This document shows, in pieces, positions 16,296-25,406 of a stretch of 64,000 bases of DNA. Where the stretch lies: assembly GCF_947488185.1 (NCBI RefSeq), contig NZ_CANKYM010000001.1, positions 1 to 64,000 of the forward strand, written 5' to 3'. Origin of the DNA: an uncultured Roseobacter sp. (GTDB taxonomy: Bacteria > Pseudomonadota > Alphaproteobacteria > Rhodobacterales > Rhodobacteraceae). How positions within the stretch are numbered: the stretch's first letter is position 1; each line of letters begins with the position of its first letter. The notes beneath the pieces were generated by a model. That model did no database searches. It worked only from the letters and a program-made list of their open reading frames with translations, and was not told the DNA's origin. The position numbers were made by a program, and so were the translations under genes.

Positions 16296-18037
16296 TGAAC
16301 CGCTCCTTTCTGAAGCTGTTGATCCTTGCGCGCGGCAAGCTGTGGGTTCTGTTTGCTGGTCATGACGGGCTGTTGTCTTGGGCGCAGGATGTCTTCCTTG
16401 TCGCCAAAGCCACTCTGCATGCCCTTGCTCAGAGTCAGGACCTTGTTGACCGCTTCGAGCGTGCTGGGCCGGTGCGTCATCACAAAGGTGATGGCCCCCC
16501 GGGCGCTGGCCCCGCGGATGGCATTGCGCAGCGCCAGTTCCCCCTGACTGTCGAGGTCGGAGTTCGGTTCATCCAGCACCAGGATAAACGGATCATCATA
16601 AAGCGCCCGCGCCAGAGCAATCCGCTGCCGTTGACCGCCCGAGAGGTGGAAACCTTTGCCGATCTGCGTGGCGTAGCCATCCGGCAGATTGCTGATCAGA
16701 TCGTGCACATCCGCCGCGACCGCCGCCTCCAGCACCTTGGTGTCATCAATGGTGGTGGAGAAGCGCGCGATGTTTTCGCGGATCGTGCCATCAAAGAGCT
16801 GCACATCCTGCGGCAGGTATCCGATCAGCTGCCCCAGGTCTCCTGCGTCCCATTTCGCCATCGGCGTGCCGTCCAGACGGATGGCGCAGCGCTGGGGCGT
16901 CCAGATCCCCGCGAGCATTTTCGCCAGCGTGGATTTGCCGGACCCGCTGTGGCCGATCACGGCCAGAACGTCACCCGCCGACAGCGCAAAGTCGATGCCG
17001 CCAATGGTGGCGTTCTGCGCCAGCGGCGGCCCCGCCTGCGCAATGGTGGCGTTGAGGGAGATTTGCGGGCGCGGCAGGGCCAGACGTTTGAGCTCTTGCG
17101 GGAACGCCTCGCTCAGCGCGGCGAGGTTCTTGTAGGACCCGCGCGCTGCCAGAAAGGTGCGCCACTGGCCAATCAGCTGATCGATGGGGGCCAGCGCGCG
17201 CGCCAGCACGATGGTTGCGGCGATCATGACACCGGCAGTGGCGTCACCGGTGATGGCAAGGGCGGCACCAAGCCCCAGCATGGCCGATTGCAGCCCCATC
17301 CGGATCGTCTTGGACAGCACCGAAAAGCTTGCGATCCGGTCACTGACACGGGTTTTCAGGCGGTGCGCATCAAGCTGCAGAGCCGTCCAGCGCCGGGCGA
17401 GATCACCAGTCATACCCATTGCGTGGACAAGCTCTGCATTTTGCTCACTGGAGGTGAACAAGGCGTCGGACCTGCTGCGCGCGTGGGATGCATCCTGCAT
17501 CACGCCAGAGGCACGCGTGTTGTTGATCAGGGCCAGAATTGTAAGGAGCACCGCACCGGCAAGACCCAGGGCGCCGAGATAAGGGTGCAGCATGTAGAGC
17601 ACGCCGAGGTAAATCGGAATCCAGGGCGCATCAAAGAACGCAATCAATGTGGAGCCGGAGATGAAATCGCGCAGGCCGGTGATGTCGGTGGCTGGGCTGT
17701 CGCCTGCCGTGGCCTTGCCGTGCAGACGGCGGCGGATGGCGGATTGCAGGACGGGTGCGCCTATTTTCAGCTCGAACCGGGCCCCGAGGCGGTTGAGGAT
17801 GCGCGTGCGCATCAGGTCGAGCAGGCCGGTCACGATGAAAACGCCCGCCAGAAGAAGGCTGAGCGCGATGAGCGTGTCCATATTCTGGCTGGTCAGCACA
17901 CGGTCATAGACCTGCAGCATGTAGAGGGGACCGGCAAGCATGAGAAGGTTCAAAACAAGGCTGAAGAAAGCGATTGCGAGAAAGCCGCCTCGCAGGGAGG
18001 ACCAGGCTGATTTGACGGTGGATTTTTTCTGAAACAT
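16292..18037 (-). CDS. Type I secretion ABC exporter, ATPase/permease (PrtD family)
   Basis: A 581-residue fused exporter. The N-terminal membrane domain (about residues 15-310) carries around six hydrophobic segments and has no C39 peptidase or peptidase-like domain before it, as in PrtD/AprD. The nucleotide-binding domain (about 335-560) has Walker A GHSGSGKST, signature LSGGQRQRIALARAL, Walker B ILVLDEPNSDLD and the H-loop VMTHRPS. It energises export of the RTX protein encoded 60 bases upstream. The C-terminal tail after about residue 545 is polar and extended. Confidence 0.93.
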   Translation of the reverse strand: MFQKKSTVKSAWSSLRGGFLAIAFFSLVLNLLMLAGPLYMLQVYDRVLTSQNMDTLIALSLLLAGVFIVTGLLDLMRTRILNRLGARFELKIGAPVLQSAIRRRLHGKATAGDSPATDITGLRDFISGSTLIAFFDAPWIPIYLGVLYMLHPYLGALGLAGAVLLTILALINNTRASGVMQDASHARSRSDALFTSSEQNAELVHAMGMTGDLARRWTALQLDAHRLKTRVSDRIASFSVLSKTIRMGLQSAMLGLGAALAITGDATAGVMIAATIVLARALAPIDQLIGQWRTFLAARGSYKNLAALSEAFPQELKRLALPRPQISLNATIAQAGPPLAQNATIGGIDFALSAGDVLAVIGHSGSGKSTLAKMLAGIWTPQRCAIRLDGTPMAKWDAGDLGQLIGYLPQDVQLFDGTIRENIARFSTTIDDTKVLEAAVAADVHDLISNLPDGYATQIGKGFHLSGGQRQRIALARALYDDPFILVLDEPNSDLDSQGELALRNAIRGASARGAITFVMTHRPSTLEAVNKVLTLSKGMQSGFGDKEDILRPRQQPVMTSKQNPQLAARKDQQLQKGAVQ

Positions 18038-18099
18038 GGGGGTGATCTCTTTTCAGGGTGAAGGGGCGGCGGCCAGTGCCGCCGCCCCGTTGGATGTCA

Positions 18100-21000
18100 T
18101 CAGGCGATGAAATCGTCTTCGGTCAGTTGGGTGCTGTCGATGCCCTCGAACCGCACGGAGGCGTCGGAGGAGAAGGACAGAACCGCGTCTGCGCCGTCTT
18201 GGGACACAGCGGAGGACAGATCGAAGTCTGGCCCGAAATCGGTCAGACGGATCTTGTCGATACCCAGTTCGAAATCGCCAACGATGTCGTTGCCGTCACC
18301 CGGCGCGAAGGAGAAAATATCAGCCCCCTCACCACCGAGAAGCAGGTCGTCGCCACCCTGACCGTCGAGCAGGTCATCACCCGCACCGCCGCTCAGCGCG
18401 TTGTCTGCGTCGCTCCCGATGATCACGTCGCCATCGTCAGACCCGATGACATTCTCGATCGAGCTGAGAACATCGGTTTCGATCTGGTTTTCGATGACAT
18501 CGTCACCAACCACTCCGGTGGGCGAGATCGGTTCGATCACATCGAGGGTCGCGCCTGCGTCCACCAGCGTGTCCTGCACCACAGGCCCGTTCTGACCGGC
18601 TGGCGCATTGTGCAGATGGATGGCCGAGACCACACCGGGGATCGGCGTCTGCAGATCGGCCTCGTTCAGGCCAACAACGCTAAGCTCGCTGGAGTAGGTG
18701 ACCGCGCCGGTATGCACTTCCTGCACGATGACCAGCGAGCCTTCGCCCGTGGCGGTACTGTCTGATGTCGGCCCCGGCTCCTGGCTCGCGTCCAGCCCCC
18801 CCGAGAGGGTGATGGTGCGGAAATCGCCAACCGTCACATCGCTATCGACCAGCAACTGCCCGCGGATTTCGCCGCCCGGGAATTCTGCCGTGTGGATGTT
18901 GAAGTAAAGGTTGCCTGCAACCGCCTGATCGACGAACTGCGCACCATCGGCAATGGCCGACCCGAATTGACCGGGGGCCGAGACCGCCTGATCGGTGACC
19001 CGCACGGTGAACCCGGTATCCCGCGTCGCCGTGCCGTTGCCATTGGGGCCGAGGTTCACACTGACCGCGACATCAAGGTCGGAGAAATCGACCGTATCGA
19101 AACCGTCGCCCCCGTCGATGAAGTCATTGCCAAGGCCGCCGACGATCACGTTGTCGCCCTGACCGGTGATCAGCACGTCATCCCCCGCGCCGCCATTGAC
19201 GACACCGTTGATCTGACCGAGGTCTACAACGATGTCGTCTCCGGCACTCAGTAACACATTACCATTTACTACACCTGCGTCGTCATTGACGAAAGTGACT
19301 GAGCCGCCGTCGGTGGCGTCGATGGCGTTCAACTGACCGGTGATTTCACCTTCGTTGATGATCGCGCCAAGGATGTTCAGGCCACCATCGATCCGGATAC
19401 CGGCAGCCGCGTCGCTGTCTTCCGATCCGGCGATCAGCCCGTCGTTCTGCACCAGTCCGGCAAAGCTTGCATCTTCCTGATTGCTGAAGAGCCGCAGACC
19501 GTCACCCACCTGATTGCCTTCTGTGGCGTCGCCGCGCCCCTGGAAGATCCCTTCGTTGAAGATGGCCGCCGAGACGACATCGCCATCCACATCGCCAGTT
19601 TGCAGCGACACGGCGGAGCCGTTGTTGCCCTCGCCTGCGTCCACAAGACCGGTGTTGGTGAAGGTGTAGTTGTCGGCGGTGCCATCGGCGTAGACGGTGC
19701 CGTTGCGCTGGTTGCCCGTGCCGAGGATCGCGCCCTCGTTCCGCACATCAAGACCTTCACCGTCGATGTTCAGCGCGCGGCTGTCAGAGGTCACCAATCC
19801 GCGGTTGACGAACGAACCGCCCGTGTGATCGCCGGTGCCGAAGTAGACGCCGTTTTGCCCCCCGGCAAAGACGCCGCTGGCTTCGTTGACCAATTCGCCC
19901 TGGAAATTGACACCGTTTACGGCGCGGAACGCACCGGTTGTGCCCACGAGGCTCTCAGAGGTCACTGTGCCTGCGTTGGTGATCGTGCCGTCAAAGAGGG
20001 CAGCCGCAAAGCCAGCCTCGCCGCGCACACCTTCCAGGCGGATACCGTCACCCGCGGTGCCTGCGGCAGCCGAGGCCTGACCGCGCCCGGCGATGGTGCC
20101 TGCGTTGGTGATCTCCACGTCGCCATTGCCGTCTTCGGCCAGCGAAAGCGAGATACCCGCGCCGTCATTGCCCGCGCCTGCATCGATTGTGCCATTCGCG
20201 AGGTTGTTGATGGAGAAATCACGCGCCGTGTCATCGGCATAGACGGTCCCATTGCGCTGATCGCCGGTGCCCAGAATGTCACCGCCGTTGATCAGATCAA
20301 CGCCCGATCCATCGATGTTGACCGCGCGGCTGTCCGACTGGATCGTGCCGAAGTTCAGGACGTCCAGATCGTGCTCGGCGTTGCCGATGTAGAGACCATT
20401 GCGCACGCCTTCGATTGTGCCGGTCGAGGTGTTCAGGATGCGCCCTTCGGCCGCAACACCGTCGGCCACGCGGATACCACCGGCTGTGCCCTGATTGCTC
20501 TCGGACGAAATCAGACCGCTGTTGACAATGTCCGTCTCGGAGACGGTGCCTTCGGCGCCATTGTTGATATGGATACCGTCGCCCGCGCCGGGTGTGTTGG
20601 CAGCCGCCTGCCCGCGCCCCTGAATGGTCGCGCCAAAGCCGTTAAAGATCGTGTTTTCCACACGGTCGCCCGCTTCATCGCCAACTTGCAGCGAAATGCC
20701 CGCACCGTTGTTGCCGGCCCCTGCGTCGATGGTGCCGCCGGAGAAGTTGCTGATCGAGACGTCTTCGGCGCCCGCATCACTGTAGATGGTGCCGTTACGC
20801 TGATCGCCGGTGCCAAGGATGTCGCCAAAGTTGCGGACGCTGACGCCCTCACCCTGGATATCCACCGCGCGGCTGTCGGAAGAGATGACACCGCCGCGAA
20901 AGTTGTCCAGCGATCCGGAGCTGCCCGCGCCCGCAAACTGGACGCTGTTAAAGTCGCCTGCGATCTCGCCGAAATTGCGGATCGCCGCACTGCCGGTTAC

Positions 21001-21303
21001 CTGAATGCCGGTGGCCAGCGCGTCCGGGCCGGAATTGGCCTCGATGCTGCCGGAACGGAAGTTGAAGACCTGCGCGTCCTCGCCGGTCACCGCGACGGCG
21101 GCGGCGGCGTTGTTTGTTTCGACCTGACCAAAATTCAGGAAACGTGCAAAATCATTGTCGAGAAGAAAGGCAGGGGTGTTGTCGACCACTGTGCTTTGGA
21201 AAAAGCCGTTTGTCAGTGTTTGACCGTCACGCGCTGTCTCTTGCGCAAGCGACGATGTTGTCAGCAGTCTGGCCCGCAAACTTGCTAGAAATTCGGAAAG
21301 CAT
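18100..21303 (-). CDS. Large repetitive RTX-type secreted protein with CHRD-like segments
   Basis: A 1067-residue acidic protein, almost free of cysteine. The N-terminal two-thirds is a series of short beta-strand repeats rich in N-x-G (autotransporter/beta-helix-like), including three ~180-residue repeats. It continues with an RTX block (GAGDDVLITGQGDN), CHRD-like segments (NLYFNIHTAEFPGGEIRGQL and later IHLHNAPAGQNGPVV), and a second calcium-binding block (GGAGDDLLDGQGGDD). It ends in DSTQLTEDDFIA, typical of C-terminal type I secretion signals. I place the start at 21303 (GGAG 8 bases upstream); the upstream in-frame codon at 21432 adds a non-conserved leader. It is probably a cell-surface or released adhesin/matrix protein. 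The secretion genes directly downstream are its probable exporter. Confidence 0.85.
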   Translation of the reverse strand: MLSEFLASLRARLLTTSSLAQETARDGQTLTNGFFQSTVVDNTPAFLLDNDFARFLNFGQVETNNAAAAVAVTGEDAQVFNFRSGSIEANSGPDALATGIQVTGSAAIRNFGEIAGDFNSVQFAGAGSSGSLDNFRGGVISSDSRAVDIQGEGVSVRNFGDILGTGDQRNGTIYSDAGAEDVSISNFSGGTIDAGAGNNGAGISLQVGDEAGDRVENTIFNGFGATIQGRGQAAANTPGAGDGIHINNGAEGTVSETDIVNSGLISSESNQGTAGGIRVADGVAAEGRILNTSTGTIEGVRNGLYIGNAEHDLDVLNFGTIQSDSRAVNIDGSGVDLINGGDILGTGDQRNGTVYADDTARDFSINNLANGTIDAGAGNDGAGISLSLAEDGNGDVEITNAGTIAGRGQASAAAGTAGDGIRLEGVRGEAGFAAALFDGTITNAGTVTSESLVGTTGAFRAVNGVNFQGELVNEASGVFAGGQNGVYFGTGDHTGGSFVNRGLVTSDSRALNIDGEGLDVRNEGAILGTGNQRNGTVYADGTADNYTFTNTGLVDAGEGNNGSAVSLQTGDVDGDVVSAAIFNEGIFQGRGDATEGNQVGDGLRLFSNQEDASFAGLVQNDGLIAGSEDSDAAAGIRIDGGLNILGAIINEGEITGQLNAIDATDGGSVTFVNDDAGVVNGNVLLSAGDDIVVDLGQINGVVNGGAGDDVLITGQGDNVIVGGLGNDFIDGGDGFDTVDFSDLDVAVSVNLGPNGNGTATRDTGFTVRVTDQAVSAPGQFGSAIADGAQFVDQAVAGNLYFNIHTAEFPGGEIRGQLLVDSDVTVGDFRTITLSGGLDASQEPGPTSDSTATGEGSLVIVQEVHTGAVTYSSELSVVGLNEADLQTPIPGVVSAIHLHNAPAGQNGPVVQDTLVDAGATLDVIEPISPTGVVGDDVIENQIETDVLSSIENVIGSDDGDVIIGSDADNALSGGAGDDLLDGQGGDDLLLGGEGADIFSFAPGDGNDIVGDFELGIDKIRLTDFGPDFDLSSAVSQDGADAVLSFSSDASVRFEGIDSTQLTEDDFIA
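19250..20880 (-). repeat. Three in-frame ~180-residue repeats inside the RTX protein
   Basis: The motif S-D-S-R-A-(V/L)-(D/N)-I-x-G-x-G followed by GDILGTGDQRNGT-type sequence, then (T)-I-D-A-G-x-G-N-(N/D)-G, recurs at about 20880, 20340 and 19790 on the minus strand, a period of 540-549 bases. Copies differ by many silent and some replacement changes, so they are old duplications kept in frame. Each unit probably adds a fixed number of beta-helix rungs. Confidence 0.8.
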
Positions 21304-21659
21304 TGGGGAGCTCCATGGTTGAGTTGCGTTAGGCGGATGGTGTGTCCTCCGCTGCTCAATCAGGTGCCTGTGCCCCTCAGGTTTTAGAAATTCTTTGATC
21401 GAATAGGGGGCATAACCAAGGCAAATACTCACGTGGCTCGCGAGCTGGGTAACAATAAAATTAATTAATTACAGTTACTTAAAAATCCACGATGAGGTCG
21501 GCGTTTTATTCGCTGACGCTGCCTCACAAGAATGTCGGCGTAAGTGATCCGGAACCGGCCAATCTGATCGCAAACTGCAATGGTCTGCGCCGGATCCAAA
21601 TGACCCAGCGCGCCCGGCGCCCGCGCGCGGATTGCAGCATCAACTGTAAGTTCAGGTGT
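21304..21659. other. Non-coding spacer upstream of the RTX gene
   Basis: This 356-base stretch separates the RTX gene start from the 3' end of the LysR gene (both minus strand). It contains an AT-rich patch at about 21448-21490 (AAAATTAATTAATTACAG and flanks), unusual for this GC-rich window and a likely promoter or nucleoid-protein binding region. I found no convincing gene or terminator hairpin in it. Confidence 0.4.
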
Positions 21660-22634
21660 TCAGGTACCGGAAGAAACCGGCGTTCGGACCATATCCGCAT
21701 TGCGGGAGGCGACGGTGCCATGCGGCGGGTTCTCACAGACGTACCCGCCCAGCGCGTCGATGATGTCCGGATTGGGATATTGAGGTCTGGTCAACGCCCC
21801 GAGTTCCCGCATGTTGCCTTCGTCATCAAACGGGATGAAGGCCAGACCAAACCCATCGCGTTTGAACTGCTCTGCCGCGATGGCATTCACCATCGTGCAG
21901 GCATCACTTTGCGCCACGTAGCGGCACACCGTCTCAAAGCGCGCCGTTTTCACGTCAATCCCGGTCGCCTCTGCGACCGTATCGGAGGGATCGGGCAGGT
22001 TGCTTTCCAGATCATATCCAAAGGAGATATCGAACCGGATCAACTGCTCGGCAGGGACCTCATGCGCCCAGATGCTGGTTTTGCGGCTCAAAGGATGACC
22101 GGATCGCACCCCGAGATAGAGCGGCTCAAGCCACAGCGATGTGAAATCCGTGGGCCGTTTTGACCCGCGATAAATGTGATCAAAGCTCTTGCGCGCGATG
22201 AAAGCCATGTCGATCACGCGGTCCTCGACCATTTTGGCGAGCGCCACAGGATACTCTTCGACAACGATGATCTTTCGACCCGGCGCGGCCTGCGCAAACA
22301 CATCCCGAAAATAGAGCGACAGATAGGCGGCCAAGGTCGGGGTCATACCCAGACGGATGGGCGCGAGTTCAGTTGTCCGATGCTTGCGCGCAAGATCGCC
22401 AATGTTGGTGACGATTTCGACAACCTGCTTGGCTTGCGCAATCAGATCCTTCCCGAAGGCAGTCAGATGCACACCATCCTTGCTGCGTTCGAAAATGGGG
22501 ACACCCAATTCGGATTCGAGCTTTTTGATCTGGTTTGAAAGCGCTGGCTGGCTGACCGCCACGGCCTGGGACGCGCGGGTGAAGTTATGATGCTCCGCCA
22601 CGGCAATGACGTATTGGAGGTCTCTCAGGTTCAT
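21660..22634 (-). CDS. LysR-family transcriptional regulator
   Basis: A 324-residue regulator. The N-terminal winged helix-turn-helix (about residues 1-60) reads MNLRDLQYVIAVAEHHNF, then A-S-Q-A-V-A-V-S-Q-P-A-L-S-N-Q-I-K-K-L-E. The effector domain follows (about 90-300). The N-terminus resembles the OxyR branch, but the redox cysteine pair in the OxyR context is not present; cysteines occur only near VCRYVAQSDACTM and one near the C-terminus. I chose the ATG at 22634 as the family start. Target genes are unknown; neither neighbour is an obvious divergent partner. Confidence 0.88.
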   Translation of the reverse strand: MNLRDLQYVIAVAEHHNFTRASQAVAVSQPALSNQIKKLESELGVPIFERSKDGVHLTAFGKDLIAQAKQVVEIVTNIGDLARKHRTTELAPIRLGMTPTLAAYLSLYFRDVFAQAAPGRKIIVVEEYPVALAKMVEDRVIDMAFIARKSFDHIYRGSKRPTDFTSLWLEPLYLGVRSGHPLSRKTSIWAHEVPAEQLIRFDISFGYDLESNLPDPSDTVAEATGIDVKTARFETVCRYVAQSDACTMVNAIAAEQFKRDGFGLAFIPFDDEGNMRELGALTRPQYPNPDIIDALGGYVCENPPHGTVASRNADMVRTPVSSGT

Positions 22635-23034
22635 GCGATATGTCGCCCTTCTTGCGGTCTTGATGGTCACTCTTATCAGGCCACGGTCGAGGGTCCCGAT
22701 CGGGCATGGAAGAGCCCGATGTCGCTTCCCGCCTTCACCCGCTCCCTAAATCTTGTCGGTATCGAGGGACACAATCAACGCGTATTAACCAACATCTCTT
22801 CTTCGTGAAACACCGTGTGATTTTCGGCAACCAGTTGAAACAAAACTGATCCCGAGAGCGCGACACTGGGTAAAAGGTGCCCAGAGGAAACCCGTAAGAC
22901 ATAACTCCCTTTCAAAGCCATCAGCGCCTGGAAGACAGATATCTTGTTGCGCGAACGCCTGGGCCGATATCTTATTTCGATATTTATCGAAGTAATGCTT
23001 GCGGCACGTGAATTACTTCACTATTTCTAGAATC
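22635..23034. promoter_or_regulatory. Spacer with ArsR-type operator upstream of arsR
   Basis: About 400 bases between the divergent lysR and arsR genes, with no gene seen. Close to arsR there is a perfect inverted repeat TTCGATA-TT-TATCGAA at 22976-22991, about 44 bases before the chosen arsR start. It sits in an AT-rich setting typical of a promoter. Its position is that expected for an autoregulatory ArsR/SmtB operator. Confidence 0.55.
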
Positions 23035-23379
23035 ATGAAAATGAAAGCACAGGATACCCCCGACCTGACAGTGGCGGCAGCGCAGTTTGCGGCCCTTGGC
23101 TCCGAGCAGCGGCTGAGCGTGTTGCGCACATTGGTACGGGCCGGCCCCGAAGGGCTGAGCATTGGCGAGTTGGGCAACAGGACCGGTGTGACCGGGTCGA
23201 CGCTCACACATCACATGAAAATCCTGAACTCGGCGGGGCTTGTTACGCAGGCAAAGCAAGGGCGCAGCATCATCTGCGCTGCCGTTGCCTATGCCGACTT
23301 GCAAACGTTGTCGCAATTCTTGCTGAACGAATGCTGCGCTGACAGCACCACCCCAAGCGGAGACCATGATCATGGCTGA
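23035..23379 (+). CDS. arsR: ArsR/SmtB-family metalloregulator
   Basis: A 114-residue winged-helix repressor, with A-L-G-S-E-Q-R-L-S-V-L-R early on and the recognition helix G-S-T-L-T-H-H-M-K-I-L-N-S-A-G-L-V. The C-terminus carries a Cys-Cys pair (NECCADS) and ends in G-D-H-D-H-G, possible metal or metalloid ligands. ATG at 23035 or 23041 is likely; the TTG at 22999 would place the start very near the operator. The gene overlaps the permease that follows, so the pair should be induced together when the repressor binds its ligand. The inducer is inferred to be arsenical or another thiophilic ion. Confidence 0.85.
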   Translation: MKMKAQDTPDLTVAAAQFAALGSEQRLSVLRTLVRAGPEGLSIGELGNRTGVTGSTLTHHMKILNSAGLVTQAKQGRSIICAAVAYADLQTLSQFLLNECCADSTTPSGDHDHG

Positions 23380-24400
23380 CACGACAAACTCACAGATATT
23401 GTCGAGACGCCTCCCACGTCCCAGTGCTTGGGGAGCAACCTTAGTCCTTTTGGCGCTGGTCGCCATTTTCGACGGGTCCGAGTTTGTGCCGACTGTGGTC
23501 TTTGCCGCCAATGCACTACTGCACACGACACCTTTCATTCTCTTTGCCGTGTTTGCCGTCGCCTATCTGAAGGCATCTGGCGCAGAGACTCTGCTTGCAA
23601 AGGCCTTTTCCGGCAATCAGGCCCGAATGATCGTCATGGCTGCCTTGCTTGGTGGGCTTTCCCCATTCTGTAGCTGCGAGGTTATCCCCTTCATCGCGGC
23701 ACTATTGGCCGTAGGCGCGCCCTTGGGTGCTGTCATGGCGTTCTGGCTGGCCTCGCCGCTGATGGACCCGGCCATGTTTGCCATCACCTCCGGGACACTG
23801 GGGTGGGAGTTTGCGGTGGCCAAGGCGTTCTCCGCCGTCGGGCTGGGCATCCTGGGCGGCTTTGGCACCATGCTGTTCGCCAATTCCCCTGTCTTTGCTG
23901 ATCCGCTGCGGGAACGGCCCGCTGTTGGCGGATGCTGCGGGGCCAAGAAACCCTTTAGCGGCGCGCCCCTTTGGCAGTTCTGGCAAGAGCCGGATCGCAC
24001 ACGCACTTTCCGCGATACCACACTCGAAAACGGCATGTTCTTGTTGAAGTGGTTGACATTGGCCTACGTGATCGAAGCGATGATGCTGACCTATGTGCCC
24101 GCCGAATTGATCGCCAACGTTCTGGGTGGCACCGGCATCTGGCCCATTTTCCTCGGCGCTCTGGTGGGGGCACCCGCCTATCTGAACGGCTATGCTGCCG
24201 TGCCACTAATCGACGCCCTGCTGGCACAGGGTATGGCACCGGGTGCCGCGATGTCCTTTGTGATTGCTGGCGGGGTGAGCAGTATCCCCGCGGCTATTGC
24301 AGTCTGGGCATTGGTCAAGCCACGGGTATTCGCGGCCTACCTCTCTTACGCCCTTGTTGGTGCGGTGCTGGCGGGCATGGCTTGGCAGACCATCGCCTGA
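23372..24400 (+). CDS. ArsP/UPF0718-type permease
   Basis: A 342-residue membrane protein with eight or more hydrophobic segments. It has the family motif L-S-P-F-C-S-C-E-V-I-P (near residue 90) with the paired cysteines C-x-C, followed by FWLASPLMDPAMF and, in the second half, GAPAYLNGYAAVPLIDAL. Characterised relatives (ArsP) export trivalent organoarsenicals; others are of unknown role. A central loop carries a CC pair (GGCCGAKK). The start is 23366 or 23372. It overlaps arsR by a few bases, which supports a metalloid-resistance function. Confidence 0.85.
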   Translation: MADTTNSQILSRRLPRPSAWGATLVLLALVAIFDGSEFVPTVVFAANALLHTTPFILFAVFAVAYLKASGAETLLAKAFSGNQARMIVMAALLGGLSPFCSCEVIPFIAALLAVGAPLGAVMAFWLASPLMDPAMFAITSGTLGWEFAVAKAFSAVGLGILGGFGTMLFANSPVFADPLRERPAVGGCCGAKKPFSGAPLWQFWQEPDRTRTFRDTTLENGMFLLKWLTLAYVIEAMMLTYVPAELIANVLGGTGIWPIFLGALVGAPAYLNGYAAVPLIDALLAQGMAPGAAMSFVIAGGVSSIPAAIAVWALVKPRVFAAYLSYALVGAVLAGMAWQTIA

Positions 24401-24746
24401 CCACAAAAGGACAGGGCTTTTCACAACCCGGCACGCGTTGTCTTATGACGCAAGCACGGCGCGCCAGTGGGATGAGCGATGTGGAATGATACAACTGCTT
24501 TGCAATAAAACTCGCGCGATACATGAGGCAGCCAGATCCACACAACTATAGGCCGTCATGCGCTGCGGCAATGGAGACACGGCGGCGAATTACCGCCGGT
24601 CTTTGCGTCCGTGCCCCACCGTTACAATTGCACTTTTGTTTCCAATTAAGACATAATTATGCCAAACACGGTAGATAATCCGTTGACAAAGTCTGAGTAC
24701 AGAAAACAGGCAGACCCGTTACGCGGTCAGAGCAACCGGAGCAGTG
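24401..24746. other. Intergenic region before the capsule genes
   Basis: A 346-base stretch without a credible gene. It contains a GC hairpin CGGCGG/CCGCCG with a 7-base loop at 24580-24598 and a TTGACA at 24683-24688. No good -10 box is found 16-18 bases after the latter. GC content is lower than in the neighbouring genes. It probably holds the promoter or leader of kpsT, but this is not demonstrated. Confidence 0.35.
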
Positions 24747-25406
24747 ATGCTGTCTTTCGAGAACGTGTCAAAATCATTTTGGACCGGATCCCAACACAAG
24801 GTGATCCTGGACCGGGTGTCGTTCAAAGTTGAACTAGGCAACTCGCTGGGCGTATTGGCCCCGAATGGTACCGGCAAGACCACTTTGATCAACATGATTG
24901 CAGGTCTTGAGAAACCCGACGAGGGTGAAATCAGGCGTGGCTGCAACATCTCCTTTCCCCTGGGTTTCATGGGCGGAGTGGTGACCAAGGTCTCCGCGAT
25001 GGAGAACGCCCGATACATTGCACGGCTTTACGGGCTTGATCCGGACTATGTCGAAAGCTTTTGTCGCTGGTTGTGCGGGTTGGGTGAGTATTTCGACCAG
25101 CCGATCGGTACCTATTCGGCAGGCATGCGCGCCCGGTTTTCCTTTGCGCTGATGCTCGCGCTTGATTTCGACATGTACCTGATCGACGAGGGCATGCCGG
25201 GCACCACGGATGTAGAATTCAACCGCAAGGCAGGGGAAATCCTGCAGGAGCGCCTGCAAACTACCACCATTATCATCGTGTCGCATCAGGCACGTACGCT
25301 CGAGAAGTTCGCCCGATCAGCAGCAGTTCTGTTGAACGGTCAGCTCCATATGTTCGACACACTGGAAGAAGCGAAACGGCTTTATGACTACGAAACCGAC
25401 AGCTAG
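24747..25406 (+). CDS. kpsT: Capsule polysaccharide export ATPase (KpsT-like)
   Basis: A 219-residue ATPase of the KpsT/CtrD group. It has Walker A APNGTGKTT, a group-specific signature YSAGMRARFSFALMLALDFD, and Walker B MYLIDEGMPGTTD. KpsT powers the KpsM permease in export of group 2 capsule across the inner membrane. GGAG lies 5 bases before the ATG at 24747; a GTG at 24744 is an alternative. No kpsM gene is adjacent; the next gene encodes the periplasm-spanning subunit instead. The partner permease must be elsewhere. Confidence 0.87.
   Translation: MLSFENVSKSFWTGSQHKVILDRVSFKVELGNSLGVLAPNGTGKTTLINMIAGLEKPDEGEIRRGCNISFPLGFMGGVVTKVSAMENARYIARLYGLDPDYVESFCRWLCGLGEYFDQPIGTYSAGMRARFSFALMLALDFDMYLIDEGMPGTTDVEFNRKAGEILQERLQTTTIIIVSHQARTLEKFARSAAVLLNGQLHMFDTLEEAKRLYDYETDS

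Noticed and set aside
16277..18010. 577-codon open frame opposite the type I secretion exporter gene
   Set aside because: It is the antisense of a well-supported exporter gene; long shadow frames are common in GC-rich coding DNA.
19600..21288. 562-codon open frame opposite the RTX gene
   Set aside because: Antisense to the repetitive RTX gene; the repeats explain its length and no family features were seen.
22176..22538. 120-codon open frame on the plus strand inside the LysR gene
   Set aside because: Shadow of the LysR coding sequence; no start signal.
24401..24440. AAAAG/CTTTT hairpin after the ArsP-like gene
   Set aside because: AT-only five-base stem with no uridine tail; not credible as a terminator.
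24683..24705. TTGACA as a sigma-70 -35 box for the capsule genes
   Set aside because: No acceptable -10 sequence at 16-18 bases, so it is noted only as a feature of the spacer.
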